From: Vibrio marisflavi CECT 7928
GTDB lineage: Bacteria > Pseudomonadota > Gammaproteobacteria > Enterobacterales > Vibrionaceae
Reading direction: 5' to 3'
Assembly: GCF_921294215.1 (NCBI RefSeq)
Contig: NZ_CAKLDM010000002.1
Span: 930,001 to 994,000 of the forward strand
DNA: 64,000 nt
Below, piece by piece: positions 54,858 through 63,826 of the stretch (position 1 is its first letter; each line of letters starts with the position of its first letter). Both the position numbers and the translations under genes were made by a program. A model generated the notes under the pieces. It worked only from the letters and a program-made list of their open reading frames with translations. It was not told where the DNA came from and made no database searches.

Positions 54858-56387
54858 TCAGTGAGGACGTGGGCTGAACTTCTCGTTAATGTCCAGCGCA
54901 ACGTCAATATTATCCAATAGAGTATCAACGATGTTAGGGTCTAAATGCGTACCTTTAGAAGCTTTCATCTGCTCGATCACCTCATCTATTGGCCAAGCCG
55001 GCTTATATACACGTTCATGAGTTAGCGCATCAAATACGTCTGCAACGGCTATAATTCTCGCCTCAATGCTAATCTCATCACCCTTTAAGCCTTGAGGATA
55101 GCCTGTACCGTCGACTTTTTCATGGTGTTGATGAGCTATAGTTGCAGCAGTTTGCAGAATGCTGCGCTTTGATCCAGCCAATATTTTGTAGCCGATTTCA
55201 GCATGTGTCTTCATTACCTCCCATTCTTCAGAATCGAGCTTGCCCGGTTTCAGCAATACTGAATCTGGTATTGCGATCTTGCCGACGTCATGCATTGGTG
55301 CGGCTTGTCGTAGTAGGTTAGCTTTCTCTTCTGGGTAACCGAGAAGCTTACATAACTGATATGAAAGCTCAGATAGACGTCTAACGTGGTTTGCGGTTTC
55401 TTCAGAGCGAGACTCAACCACATCGCCCAGCCTATAGATCAGTTCACCTTGGGTATCAATGATCTCTTGGCCCAAAAATAGGTTTTCGAATGCAAGGCTG
55501 ACGCTGTATGAAAAGATGGTCAATAATTGGCTTTCCAACTCGGTAATCTTTCTTGCACCTTTAAGGTATAGTAAGCTGGTGGCACCCGAACTAGTGGAGA
55601 AGTAACCGACAAAAACATCATTTTCTATAATGCTGTTTTTTGCCTCGATAGCTTTTTCCAAATAGTGTTTCACGTCGCCATCTATGTTTTGGTCATTATG
55701 ATCTCCAATACGAGCAAGAATTTGGTAGTCACTATGGGGCTCTCTCAATGTCGTGAGCCCACGAACACTGACTAGCATACTTTGGTCGTTCATTCTCAAT
55801 AGAGATAAGACTTGCTGCAAGATTCCGTCGGAAAAAGCTTTAAGAGTGTGTTGTTGGAAAATAACCGCTGTTGATTGAATGACTCTTTCTAAGCCTTGTC
55901 GGTAGTTTTCTTCTAGCTCTCTTGCTTGTTCGACTTTAACGATGTCGCGATAAGATCGGATTGCGGCATAGACGGTGGTAAACAACTTTTGGCTACTAAG
56001 TTCAGTTTTTTCTTTGTAGTCATTGATATCGTAGTTGGTGATAACTTCTTGCTCTGGGGCTTGGCCTGGTTGACCAGTCCTAAGGACTATTCGAGTGAAG
56101 TGATTACCTAAATCTTCACGAATCCATCGAGCGACCTCTAGGCCAGCATTGTCAGTTTCCATCACGACGTCCAGAAACACCAAAGCAATATCTGGTGTGG
56201 TAGACATTTTTTCTTTGGCTTCTGCACCAGAATAGGCGTGCACAAACTCAAGTGGACGATCATCCAGTCTAAAACGCTTAAGCACCATTACAGATACTTG
56301 GTGTACATCTGGTTCATCGTCAACGATCAAGACTTTCCAAGGAAGCGCGGAAGGCTCTTCAAGTTCTCGAAGCAGTTTTAAAGGCAT
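54858..56387 (-). CDS. HD-GYP response regulator (REC-DUF3369-HD-GYP)
   Basis: A 509-residue regulator. The receiver domain (about 17-145) has phospho-acceptor Asp73 in VFLDVVMET and the conserved IVDDEPD start. A DUF3369-type central region (about 150-310, with TGQPGQAPE just before) leads to the HD-GYP phosphodiesterase domain: HD at 366-367 and HHEKVDGTGYP at 421-431. Such domains hydrolyse c-di-GMP to pGpG and then GMP. It lies 192 bases after the symporter-kinase gene on the same strand, so that kinase is the likely partner. Confidence 0.92.
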   Translation of the reverse strand: MPLKLLRELEEPSALPWKVLIVDDEPDVHQVSVMVLKRFRLDDRPLEFVHAYSGAEAKEKMSTTPDIALVFLDVVMETDNAGLEVARWIREDLGNHFTRIVLRTGQPGQAPEQEVITNYDINDYKEKTELSSQKLFTTVYAAIRSYRDIVKVEQARELEENYRQGLERVIQSTAVIFQQHTLKAFSDGILQQVLSLLRMNDQSMLVSVRGLTTLREPHSDYQILARIGDHNDQNIDGDVKHYLEKAIEAKNSIIENDVFVGYFSTSSGATSLLYLKGARKITELESQLLTIFSYSVSLAFENLFLGQEIIDTQGELIYRLGDVVESRSEETANHVRRLSELSYQLCKLLGYPEEKANLLRQAAPMHDVGKIAIPDSVLLKPGKLDSEEWEVMKTHAEIGYKILAGSKRSILQTAATIAHQHHEKVDGTGYPQGLKGDEISIEARIIAVADVFDALTHERVYKPAWPIDEVIEQMKASKGTHLDPNIVDTLLDNIDVALDINEKFSPRPH

Positions 56388-56579
56388 AAATTAGTCCCTA
56401 AATCGCTAGTATGCATCCAAGCCAAGATGCCGTAAATTATCGTTTTATATTAGTGTTTCCTCTTATTGGTATAGATAAAAATCGCAATATCTACAAGTTG
56501 ATGTCATACAATTCTGCGTGAGCAAGGTCAAAGTGATATCTGCTGCACAATTAAAAAGGCACTGACTCATAAATCGTGT

Positions 56580-59438
56580 TTAGCTCTCAAAATTATCTTG
56601 ATTTTCAGGCGGTTCTTCACTGTTTGTTCGTTTCAATGGGAAGGATATGTGGTAAGTGAGTCCTTCCCCGGGTGCTGTCTCAAAGTTAATACTTCCGAGC
56701 AGTTTTTGTGTCACGATGGTATGAATAAGATGAGCACCTAGGCCACTGCCTCCTTCATCTCGTTTGGTTGTAAAAAACGGGTCAAATAGGCTTTTAGCAT
56801 GTTCTTCAATTAGCCCTTCACCATCGTCTTTATAGGTGATGTAAAGGTGTTTCTCCTTTTCAAACACTTGAATATCAATATTGCCCACTTGATCTGCTTT
56901 GAAGGCATGAATCACGCTGTTCATAATTAAGTTGGTAAACAGCTGTGAAATAGCACCAGCATAGCTGGTAAAGGATATTGTTTGATCGCAGGATATATTT
57001 ATCTTGTGTTTTGCCTTTTGCAGTACTGGCTTCAATGAGAGGGTTATTTCATCCAAGTATTGAGAAATGTCAATCGTTCTCAATTCATCGGCCGATTGAT
57101 CCACAGCAACTTGTTTGAAACTACGGATTAAATTTGATGCGCGCTCACTATTTTTGGTGATGATATCAACAGATTCAGTACATAACTCAAAGTAATCGAA
57201 CAGTGCTTGTTCTGTGAGCTTCTCTTGTCGGTAAGTCCGACATACGTCGCTAGTTTGATGTTTAAGGTTCGTAGAAGCCGTGACACATATTCCCACTGGT
57301 GTATTGATCTCATGGGCTATACCTGCAACCAGTTTACCTAATGATGCCTGCTTTTCGGTCTCTATTAGTTGAGCTTGGGTACTGTTAAGTTTTGCAATCA
57401 CACCCTGAAGCTCTTTTGTGCGAGTATCGACAAGTCCTTCAAGTTGCTTGTTGTATTGTGCTGCGAGCTTTTCTTTTTCCTTGGCGTAATTCAGCTGCAT
57501 TCGAAGTTGCACCGGGCTTATTTTCAGTTGGCTGAGCAAAGACGCATAACTTTTTTCTAGCTCTTTGATTTCTGAATCAGTGAACAACTTGGATTCTTTG
57601 ATAAGAACATGAGCCATTGCGGCGCCAGTGGCACCGCTTAGTAAACGCTCAGCGGTTTTCTCGATATTGGCTAGTTCTTGGGTATTGATTTGTGTATTGC
57701 GGTCTAACTTGTGTAGCTCTAGGACCACGTCTACCTTGTCGCGAGCTCCCTCTTCAGGGAAGTAACGCTCAAACAGGTTAAGCAATATCGACACTTTTTC
57801 TCGTAGGTTTATGTTTTTTGGTAAGTCGAGGACAGTTTCATCGGCTTCCTGCTGCCTTTGGTGCATGATGTCTAGAAACTCAGCATTATGCTTGGCTTCT
57901 TTGTCCGATTCATTGGTTACCATGCTACCAATGACGAGCCCGGAAATATTAAACACTAAAGTCCAGAAGGCTCCGTGACTCACTTTATCTATGTTTGAGC
58001 CAAATAAGTGCTCTGGCCTTAGTAGCTCAATGCCAAACAACCCAGTTTGAAGTATCGTATCATCCACCCAGCCACTTTTTGTGATTGCAGGGAATAACAT
58101 GGTGTATGTCCATACTATGAAGCCAGCCGACAAACCAATTAGCGCGCCTTTGGAATTGACTTGCTCCCAGTACAGCCCTGCGATTATGACAGGGAAAAAC
58201 TGTAGTACAGCGCAGAATGAGATTAGCCCAATGTTGACTAGTAAATAGGTTTCACCCAAGAACAAATAGAACATTTGTCCCGCGGCTAGAACTAGAAATA
58301 CTCCTAACCAACGAATTTGAAGCAAATATTGACCAAAGTTTTTTGTTGGAAAAAATTTACGCAATGTGGGGAGAGCTAGGTGGTTACTAAACATATTCGA
58401 TAGTGTCATACCCGATACCATTAACATTGCCATTGAGGCTGAAAATCCACCCACAAATACAATTACAGAAAGTGCTATCTGCTTTTCGCTTTGAGGTAAG
58501 GTGAGCATGTACATGTCTGGCTTATCTGGGCCAATAACTAATGCGCCAGCTGATGCAATTGGGATAACAAATATCGTGATGAGAAATAGATACAGTGGTA
58601 GCAGCCATTGAGCTTTCTTGATATAGCTCGATTGCGAGTTTTCGACAACCATAACGTGGAATTGTCGCGGCAACATAAAAAATGCAGAAGCAGCTAGAAT
58701 GAGGAAGCTAACCCAGGTAATCGGGTTGGGCATTTTCGTAATGGCTTCAGCTTGTTCGGGCTTCAATTGAACTAATTGATTAAATATTGAAACAGGCCCA
58801 TCAAACATAATAAAACAGACAAATACACCAACTAATATCATGGCTACCAGTTTAACCATGCTTTCAGCAGCGAGGGCTAGCATCATTCCGGGATGTCTTT
58901 CAGTAGGGTCTACATGACGCACGCCGAATGCAATGGTAAATAAAGCCACGCCCAACCAGATAAGCCAAGTAAAGCCTGAAGTCGACTGGTTTCCTGCTGT
59001 CATTATTTCAAAAGATGAGTTTATAGCTTTGAGCTGCAATGCAAGGTATGGAACGATGCCGACCATTGCGACAACAGTAGCTAGCCCAGCTAAAGCAAAA
59101 CTTTGATTGAAGCGAGCGGAGATAAAGTCGGCAATGCTGTTTACGTGATAGGCTTGTTTGATGCGTAGCATACGCCTTAGCATTGGCCACATCATGAATA
59201 TGAGGATCGTTGGCCCCAAGTATATTGTGTAGACGAGGATACCTGCACGCGAGGCTAATCCGACACTGCCGTAAAAGGTCCAACTCGTGCAGTAAACGGC
59301 TAAGGATAAAATATAGACAAATGCACTCGAAGAAACGTTCTTGGCTAATTTACTATCTGCTTCACCCCAGCGCGCAATGAGGTAGAGCATGCCAACATAG
59401 ACAATGATGATTGCGATTAATAGATATGGACTCATCAT
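56580..59438 (-). CDS. sodium/solute symporter-histidine kinase fusion (CbrA/CrbS type)
   Basis: A 952-residue protein. Residues 1-510 form an SSS-like transporter domain with about 13 membrane segments (FVGGFSASMAMLMVSGMTLS, ESMVKLVAMILVGVFVCFIMF). A helical linker (about 520-700) leads to a HisKA domain with phospho-His709 in GIAHEINTPVG and an ATPase domain (N box near 835-846, DDGEGLIEEHAKSLFDPFFTTK, GGSGLGAHLIHTIV). There is no PAS domain and no receiver domain, so the kinase must phosphorylate a separate protein. Coupling of substrate transport to signalling is known for CbrA and CrbS; the ligand here is unknown. Confidence 0.92.
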   Translation of the reverse strand: MMSPYLLIAIIIVYVGMLYLIARWGEADSKLAKNVSSSAFVYILSLAVYCTSWTFYGSVGLASRAGILVYTIYLGPTILIFMMWPMLRRMLRIKQAYHVNSIADFISARFNQSFALAGLATVVAMVGIVPYLALQLKAINSSFEIMTAGNQSTSGFTWLIWLGVALFTIAFGVRHVDPTERHPGMMLALAAESMVKLVAMILVGVFVCFIMFDGPVSIFNQLVQLKPEQAEAITKMPNPITWVSFLILAASAFFMLPRQFHVMVVENSQSSYIKKAQWLLPLYLFLITIFVIPIASAGALVIGPDKPDMYMLTLPQSEKQIALSVIVFVGGFSASMAMLMVSGMTLSNMFSNHLALPTLRKFFPTKNFGQYLLQIRWLGVFLVLAAGQMFYLFLGETYLLVNIGLISFCAVLQFFPVIIAGLYWEQVNSKGALIGLSAGFIVWTYTMLFPAITKSGWVDDTILQTGLFGIELLRPEHLFGSNIDKVSHGAFWTLVFNISGLVIGSMVTNESDKEAKHNAEFLDIMHQRQQEADETVLDLPKNINLREKVSILLNLFERYFPEEGARDKVDVVLELHKLDRNTQINTQELANIEKTAERLLSGATGAAMAHVLIKESKLFTDSEIKELEKSYASLLSQLKISPVQLRMQLNYAKEKEKLAAQYNKQLEGLVDTRTKELQGVIAKLNSTQAQLIETEKQASLGKLVAGIAHEINTPVGICVTASTNLKHQTSDVCRTYRQEKLTEQALFDYFELCTESVDIITKNSERASNLIRSFKQVAVDQSADELRTIDISQYLDEITLSLKPVLQKAKHKINISCDQTISFTSYAGAISQLFTNLIMNSVIHAFKADQVGNIDIQVFEKEKHLYITYKDDGEGLIEEHAKSLFDPFFTTKRDEGGSGLGAHLIHTIVTQKLLGSINFETAPGEGLTYHISFPLKRTNSEEPPENQDNFES

Positions 59439-59445
59439 GTGCTAG

Positions 59446-59622
59446 TTACCTAGAAAGTAAGTAAAGCAATGAAATAAGTATTCCCCAGCAAATAGCTATG
59501 CCCGCAACTAATTCACCAAGTGAAAACTGGCTTTCGATCATGACTGGCCAAGAAACAAATATGATGGCTAGTATTAGTAGTAAAAGTCTTAGGGCAATAT
59601 ATTCTGATTTTTTCTCATTCAT
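59446..59622 (-). CDS. small membrane protein upstream of the symporter-kinase
   Basis: A 58-residue protein with two hydrophobic segments (LRLLLLILAIIFVSWPVMI and LVAGIAICWGILISLLYLL). It ends seven bases before the kinase ATG. Similar small membrane proteins precede CbrA in Pseudomonas (CbrX), and this placement suggests an analogous partner, though no sequence proof is available. The frame extends to 59658, but the start at 59622 avoids an unconserved leader. The ribosome-binding site is weak. Confidence 0.65.
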   Translation of the reverse strand: MNEKKSEYIALRLLLLILAIIFVSWPVMIESQFSLGELVAGIAICWGILISLLYLLSR

Positions 59623-59684
59623 CCATATAGCATCCGTGCCAACCCCTTGTATTAGCATAGAACATTTCTGGTGGTGCAGAGCAA

Positions 59685-59724
59685 ATAAACGAGAGCCTGT
59701 TTGATATACAATTCAACAGGCTCT
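59685..59724 (-). terminator. terminator after the AGCS symporter
   Basis: AGAGCCTGTT and AACAGGCTCT form a 10-bp stem around a 13-base loop. On the minus strand it is followed by CGTTTATTTGC. Confidence 0.75.
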
Positions 59725-59765
59725 TGAGGTCTTAAAATTGGGAAGAGTATTGCTATCGAGGTGAT

Positions 59766-61148
59766 TTAAGAAGCAGAAGGAATTTCTTTTGATACTCTCA
59801 CTTTTCTTCTACTTGTGAAATATTGAGCAGTTTCGTCAGCGACGACGTGGCGAAGTGCGATTAGACCAATAAGGTTTGGTATTGCCATTAACCCATTCAC
59901 GATGTCTGCAATTACCCATATCATATCAAGATGCAGGAAAGCGCCTGAGGCAACTAAAGCGATGAATATGTATTTATATAACCTGATGCCCTTCGTACCG
60001 AATAGGTAAACAACACAGCGTTCACCATAATAATTCCAACCCAAAATAGTGGTAAAAGCGAAAAACATCAGTCCAATCGAAACAAGCATTGGGCCAAATG
60101 TGTGACTTGGTAAGCCGACAGCAAACGCGTGAGTGGTCATGGCCGCACCAGCAAAATCACTGTTCCAAGCTCCCGTTATAATTAATGCAAGCCCAGTCAT
60201 GGTACAAATGATGATGGTATCGAAAAAAGTGCCCGTCATGGAAACAAGCCCTTGTTTCGCTGGTGAATCAGTTTGCGCAGCAGCTGCTGCCATTGGCGCA
60301 CTGCCTAATCCAGACTCATTGGAGAATACTCCTCGAGCGACACCAGATTGGATAGCGAGCATAATCGTTGCGCCTAGGAACCCACCACTTGCTGCGGTTG
60401 AGTTAAATGCTGAAGTAATGACTAAGTGAAAAGCATCACCTAGCTTGTCGAGGTTCGCGAGGATTAAGCCAAAGCAAGTTGCGACATAAAATATCGCCAT
60501 AGCTGGAACGACTTTTTCTGCTACTTTCGAGATGGACTGAATACCGCCTAGGGTAACGAAAGCAACCAAAAGGGTAAGTACTGCTGCGGTAACGTATTTT
60601 GATATACCAAAGGATAGGGCACCAGCTTCGACAATCGCATTGACTTGCGGAAATGTGCCGATACCAAAGCAGGCAACACCCAACGCGAAAACGGCAAACA
60701 TCGTTGCAAGGATTTTAGAATTAACGCCATTTTTTAGGTAGTACATCGGGCCGCCGACCATTTGTCCATTTTCGTCTACTTGACGAAACTTAACTGCTAG
60801 TAAGCATTCGGAGTACTTAGTTGCCATTCCAAACAAAGCAGCAAGCCACATCCAAAATAGCGCACCAGGGCCACCTAGTTTGATTGCAGTTGCAACGCCA
60901 ACGATATTCCCTGTGCCAATAGTCGCAGATAGAGCAGTACACAAAGCTGAAAAGCTTGATATATCGCCTTCGCCTTTGGCTCCTTCCCCTTTACTAAACA
61001 CCATTTTTAAAGCGGTGGGTAAATGCCTGATTTGCAAGGCACCTAGTCGGAAAGTGAAGTAAATACCAGTACCAACAAGTAGGACTAAAAGTGGTGGTCC
61101 CCAAATAAACTTATCAATACTTTGTAAAATGGGTTGGATGTTGCTCAT
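59766..61148 (-). CDS. AGCS sodium:alanine/glycine symporter
   Basis: A 460-residue symporter with about 10-11 membrane segments and the AGCS signatures GTGNIVGVATAIKLGGPGALFWMW and ARGVFSNESGLGSAPMAAAA in outline. The leader is a tandem glycine riboswitch, which points to glycine or alanine as substrate. AGGGG lies six bases before the ATG. This is the same gene arrangement as VC1422 in V. cholerae. Confidence 0.94.
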   Translation of the reverse strand: MSNIQPILQSIDKFIWGPPLLVLLVGTGIYFTFRLGALQIRHLPTALKMVFSKGEGAKGEGDISSFSALCTALSATIGTGNIVGVATAIKLGGPGALFWMWLAALFGMATKYSECLLAVKFRQVDENGQMVGGPMYYLKNGVNSKILATMFAVFALGVACFGIGTFPQVNAIVEAGALSFGISKYVTAAVLTLLVAFVTLGGIQSISKVAEKVVPAMAIFYVATCFGLILANLDKLGDAFHLVITSAFNSTAASGGFLGATIMLAIQSGVARGVFSNESGLGSAPMAAAAAQTDSPAKQGLVSMTGTFFDTIIICTMTGLALIITGAWNSDFAGAAMTTHAFAVGLPSHTFGPMLVSIGLMFFAFTTILGWNYYGERCVVYLFGTKGIRLYKYIFIALVASGAFLHLDMIWVIADIVNGLMAIPNLIGLIALRHVVADETAQYFTSRRKVRVSKEIPSAS

Positions 61149-61257
61149 TGATTCCCCTTAAATGAAACATAAAAATTAAGGAGAAGAGGGAAAAGATGAT
61201 AGATTGGTCTACGGCAGGCAATAGTGCTGCTAAGAGACGTTTACTTAAACAATATAT

Positions 61258-61462
61258 TTTCCACTCCTCTGTCCTTTTGCCTGAGAGTTTCACTTCGATA
61301 CAGAAGCTTGCTCCTTCGGCGACCGACTTAACGGTTCTCTCCAGAGAGTCCTCCAACTGCAGTCCACGCTTCAAATATTAAGCACCTGAAAGATTTACTT
61401 CTTCGGTGGGCTATGCTGAATGTTTCCCAGCAACTTGCCTCTCTCCTGCAGTCTTCATAGGA
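61258..61462 (-). promoter_or_regulatory. tandem glycine riboswitch
   Basis: On the minus strand two glycine aptamers follow one another. The first runs from TGCAGGAGAGAGGCAAG past CACCGAAGAAGTAAATC and CTTTCAGGTGC. The second runs from GGAGGACTCTCTGGAGAG past GCCGAAGGAGCAAG and AAACTCTCAGGCAAAAGG to ACAGAG. The layout matches the V. cholerae tandem switch. A small hairpin CGTGAGC/GCTCACG at 61463-61481 precedes it. Glycine binding should turn the symporter on. Confidence 0.95.
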
Positions 61463-61657
61463 CGTGAGCTTTTGGCTCACGATTCAACTCACATGGTGAA
61501 TTGAATTTGTGAACTCTATCAGCTTTTTTTGCTAATTCAATCTTTAACTGGTTAATTATTTCTGTGTGGTTGTTTTATGTTCAATTATGCGATAAAAGTT
61601 TCTTGTAAGAAGCTTTGTGCAAAGGGGTAGTTGCGCGATTCGTTGTTAAATACTCAT

Positions 61658-62509
61658 CTAGGCTTTTACTACGGTTTGGTGTTGTGTACCTAAGCCTTCG
61701 ATATGGAAGCTGACGGTATCGCCCGGCTGTAAATACTGCTCGTTCCAATGCTGAGCGTTGCCCGGCCCGGAACCCAAAGCAATAATATCTCCAGGGTTTA
61801 AAGTCATAAAGCGACTCAATTGGCTAACGCACTCGGTAACACCGCGAATATAGTCGCTTGAGTTGAAATCTTGCCTAATCTCTCCATTTACTTTTAAGGT
61901 CATTTGCAGGTTTTCAGGGTCATCTATTTCGTCTTTTGTTACTAACGTAGGGCCAAGTGGTGCGAAACCATCAAAGCATTTGGCCATACACGTTTGACCT
62001 CCAATTTCCGCACCACCATCTTTAAACTGCCAGTATCTGTCTGAAAGATCGTTAAAGCATGCGTAGCCAAACACATACTCCATCGCATTTGCTGCTGAGA
62101 TATTTTTGCCTTGCTTACCAATTACCACGGCGAGCTCACCTTCCCAGTCCACTTTTTGGTTCATCTCAGTATATGGAATAGGGTCCATAGCTCCCCATAT
62201 GGCAGAGCGAGGTTTAAAGAAAAACATTGGCTCTTTGAGTTCTACTCCAATCTCTTGGTTGTGAGTGCTTGAGTTCGCACCGATGCAAATAATTTTGCCG
62301 ATATCAGCGACGCACTCTAAGACGCGATCTATGTCGCCAAGTGGCAGTGCGACTAGATGAGCTTTGTTCAATTGCTTTAATTGATCAGTGTGAGCTTTTA
62401 ACGTTGAAATATCTTGAGATGTGACTTGCTCAGTAATATCGTAAATTATTGAACCTTCGAGTAAGCCGAGCCTTGTTGAGGCGTTTTTAACGAAGCGAAT
62501 AAATTTCAT
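61658..62509 (-). CDS. fumarylacetoacetate hydrolase family protein
   Basis: A 283-residue protein of the FAH fold. The N-terminal beta region leads to the metal-binding part: EPMFFFKPRSAIWGAMDPIP, DWEGELAVVIGKQG (ExE-type ligands) and FNDLSDRYWQFKD. Members hydrolyse or decarboxylate acylpyruvates and related C-C bonds. The exact substrate is unknown. It is divergent from a LysR regulator 105 bases away, which may control it. Confidence 0.88.
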   Translation of the reverse strand: MKFIRFVKNASTRLGLLEGSIIYDITEQVTSQDISTLKAHTDQLKQLNKAHLVALPLGDIDRVLECVADIGKIICIGANSSTHNQEIGVELKEPMFFFKPRSAIWGAMDPIPYTEMNQKVDWEGELAVVIGKQGKNISAANAMEYVFGYACFNDLSDRYWQFKDGGAEIGGQTCMAKCFDGFAPLGPTLVTKDEIDDPENLQMTLKVNGEIRQDFNSSDYIRGVTECVSQLSRFMTLNPGDIIALGSGPGNAQHWNEQYLQPGDTVSFHIEGLGTQHQTVVKA

Positions 62510-62614
62510 AATTAGTCAGACTTTTGTGTAATAAGTGGTAGAACCGATATTAGCTAATTGGTAATGTTTGCGTAATGAGCAATAATAGAATTGTCTTTTC
62601 GAAAAATTAGAATA

Positions 62615-63526
62615 ATGAAATCTATCGAACCATTACGCTGTTTCGTTAAAGTTGTCGAACAAGGCAGTTTTTCTGGAGCAGCGAAAGAAATGAACATGGC
62701 GATATCTTCTGTCTCTCGCTATGTTCAGCTGCTTGAAAGTGAATTGAACAGCTCACTGTTTATCCGTAATACACGTCATATCACCCTTACTGAAATGGGG
62801 AGCATGGTTTACCGCCGAGGACTTGAAATCTGCACACAGATTGACAGGTTAGGTGAGTCGGTGGCCGAAAAGCGTCATCAAGTGCAAGGGAAAGTAAAGC
62901 TGACAGCACCACTTTGGTTTGGCTCTCATATGATTAGCCCCATTTTAGTAAAACTGAGGCGACAATGGCCCGAATTGTTAGTGCAGATTGACTACAATGA
63001 CAAGGCACGAGATCCGTATGACCAAGAATATGACTTGTATGTGCAAATTACTAACCCCAAAAGCTCATTGCTCATTGCTAGACCCTTAAAATCAGTAGAG
63101 TATTGGCTTTGTGCGAGCCCTGAATATATTTGTGAGCATGGGACAGTGAATGAAATACACAGTTTAACTTCTCATCAATTGCTAAAACAAAGTGCGCCAA
63201 CAGGTTACCAAGGGTGGTATTTCTACGACGAAAAAAATAGATGTGTGCAAATAGATACATCAAAAGGGGAGTTCTCTAGCAATGCATCGATTTCGTTATG
63301 GCAAGCAGCTCTACATCATGCTGGCATCGTTATGTTAGCAAGGAAAATGATCGAAGAAGATGTGGCTAACGGGAAGTTGGTGAGGCTGCTAGAGTCATAC
63401 CGTTGTATACCTTACCCGCAAGACTCTTTTCTTCACTTAGTGTATGCCAAAGGCAAAACACAGGAGCCAAAATGTAAGGTTGTCGTAGACGCGATATTAT
63501 CGGAATTGGGCGCACACTCGCGCTAA
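62615..63526 (+). CDS. LysR-family transcriptional regulator
   Basis: A 303-residue regulator: N-terminal winged helix-turn-helix (FVKVVEQGSFSGAAKEMNMA, ISSVSRYVQLLESELNSSLF) and a C-terminal effector-binding domain (GKVKLTAPLWFGSHMISPI). I choose ATG 62615, directly before KSIEPLRCFVKV, over a TTG eight codons upstream. It is divergently placed with the FAH-family gene and probably senses a metabolite of that pathway (inference). Confidence 0.9.
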   Translation: MKSIEPLRCFVKVVEQGSFSGAAKEMNMAISSVSRYVQLLESELNSSLFIRNTRHITLTEMGSMVYRRGLEICTQIDRLGESVAEKRHQVQGKVKLTAPLWFGSHMISPILVKLRRQWPELLVQIDYNDKARDPYDQEYDLYVQITNPKSSLLIARPLKSVEYWLCASPEYICEHGTVNEIHSLTSHQLLKQSAPTGYQGWYFYDEKNRCVQIDTSKGEFSSNASISLWQAALHHAGIVMLARKMIEEDVANGKLVRLLESYRCIPYPQDSFLHLVYAKGKTQEPKCKVVVDAILSELGAHSR

Positions 63527-63646
63527 AGAGGCCGGGTTTAATTTGGTTAAGTTATTGCAAAACCCTGAACTTTAAATCTTATTCGTTTCAACAAAGTAGT
63601 ATATTATCTTTAACAGTGCCGGAAGACATGTCGCGAGGGAGCAGCC

Positions 63647-63805
63647 ATGACTAGATTGATTGCAATTGTTTTATTGTCGGCGTTAGCCTATTTGTTATTT
63701 CGTTATCGAACCAATGAAAAGCTGCAAAAAGGAGCAGTTATCGTTTTAGGCTCAGCTCTCCTTATCTATATCGCGTCCATCGTAATCTCAGAGTTGTCCC
63801 GCTAA
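63647..63805 (+). CDS. 52-residue membrane protein
   Basis: A short frame with two hydrophobic segments (LIAIVLLSALAYLLF and AVIVLGSALLIYIASIVI) separated by a basic loop. AGGGA lies seven bases before the ATG. The frame begins 22 bases before the next small membrane gene and may be co-transcribed with it. The function is unknown. Confidence 0.6.
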   Translation: MTRLIAIVLLSALAYLLFRYRTNEKLQKGAVIVLGSALLIYIASIVISELSR

Positions 63806-63826
63806 AGGGTATGAGGAGTAATAAGA

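Noticed and set aside
61114..61374. 86-residue minus frame starting inside the glycine riboswitch
   Set aside because: It covers the aptamer and leader RNA; the codons are constrained by RNA structure, not protein, and it overlaps the symporter start in another frame.
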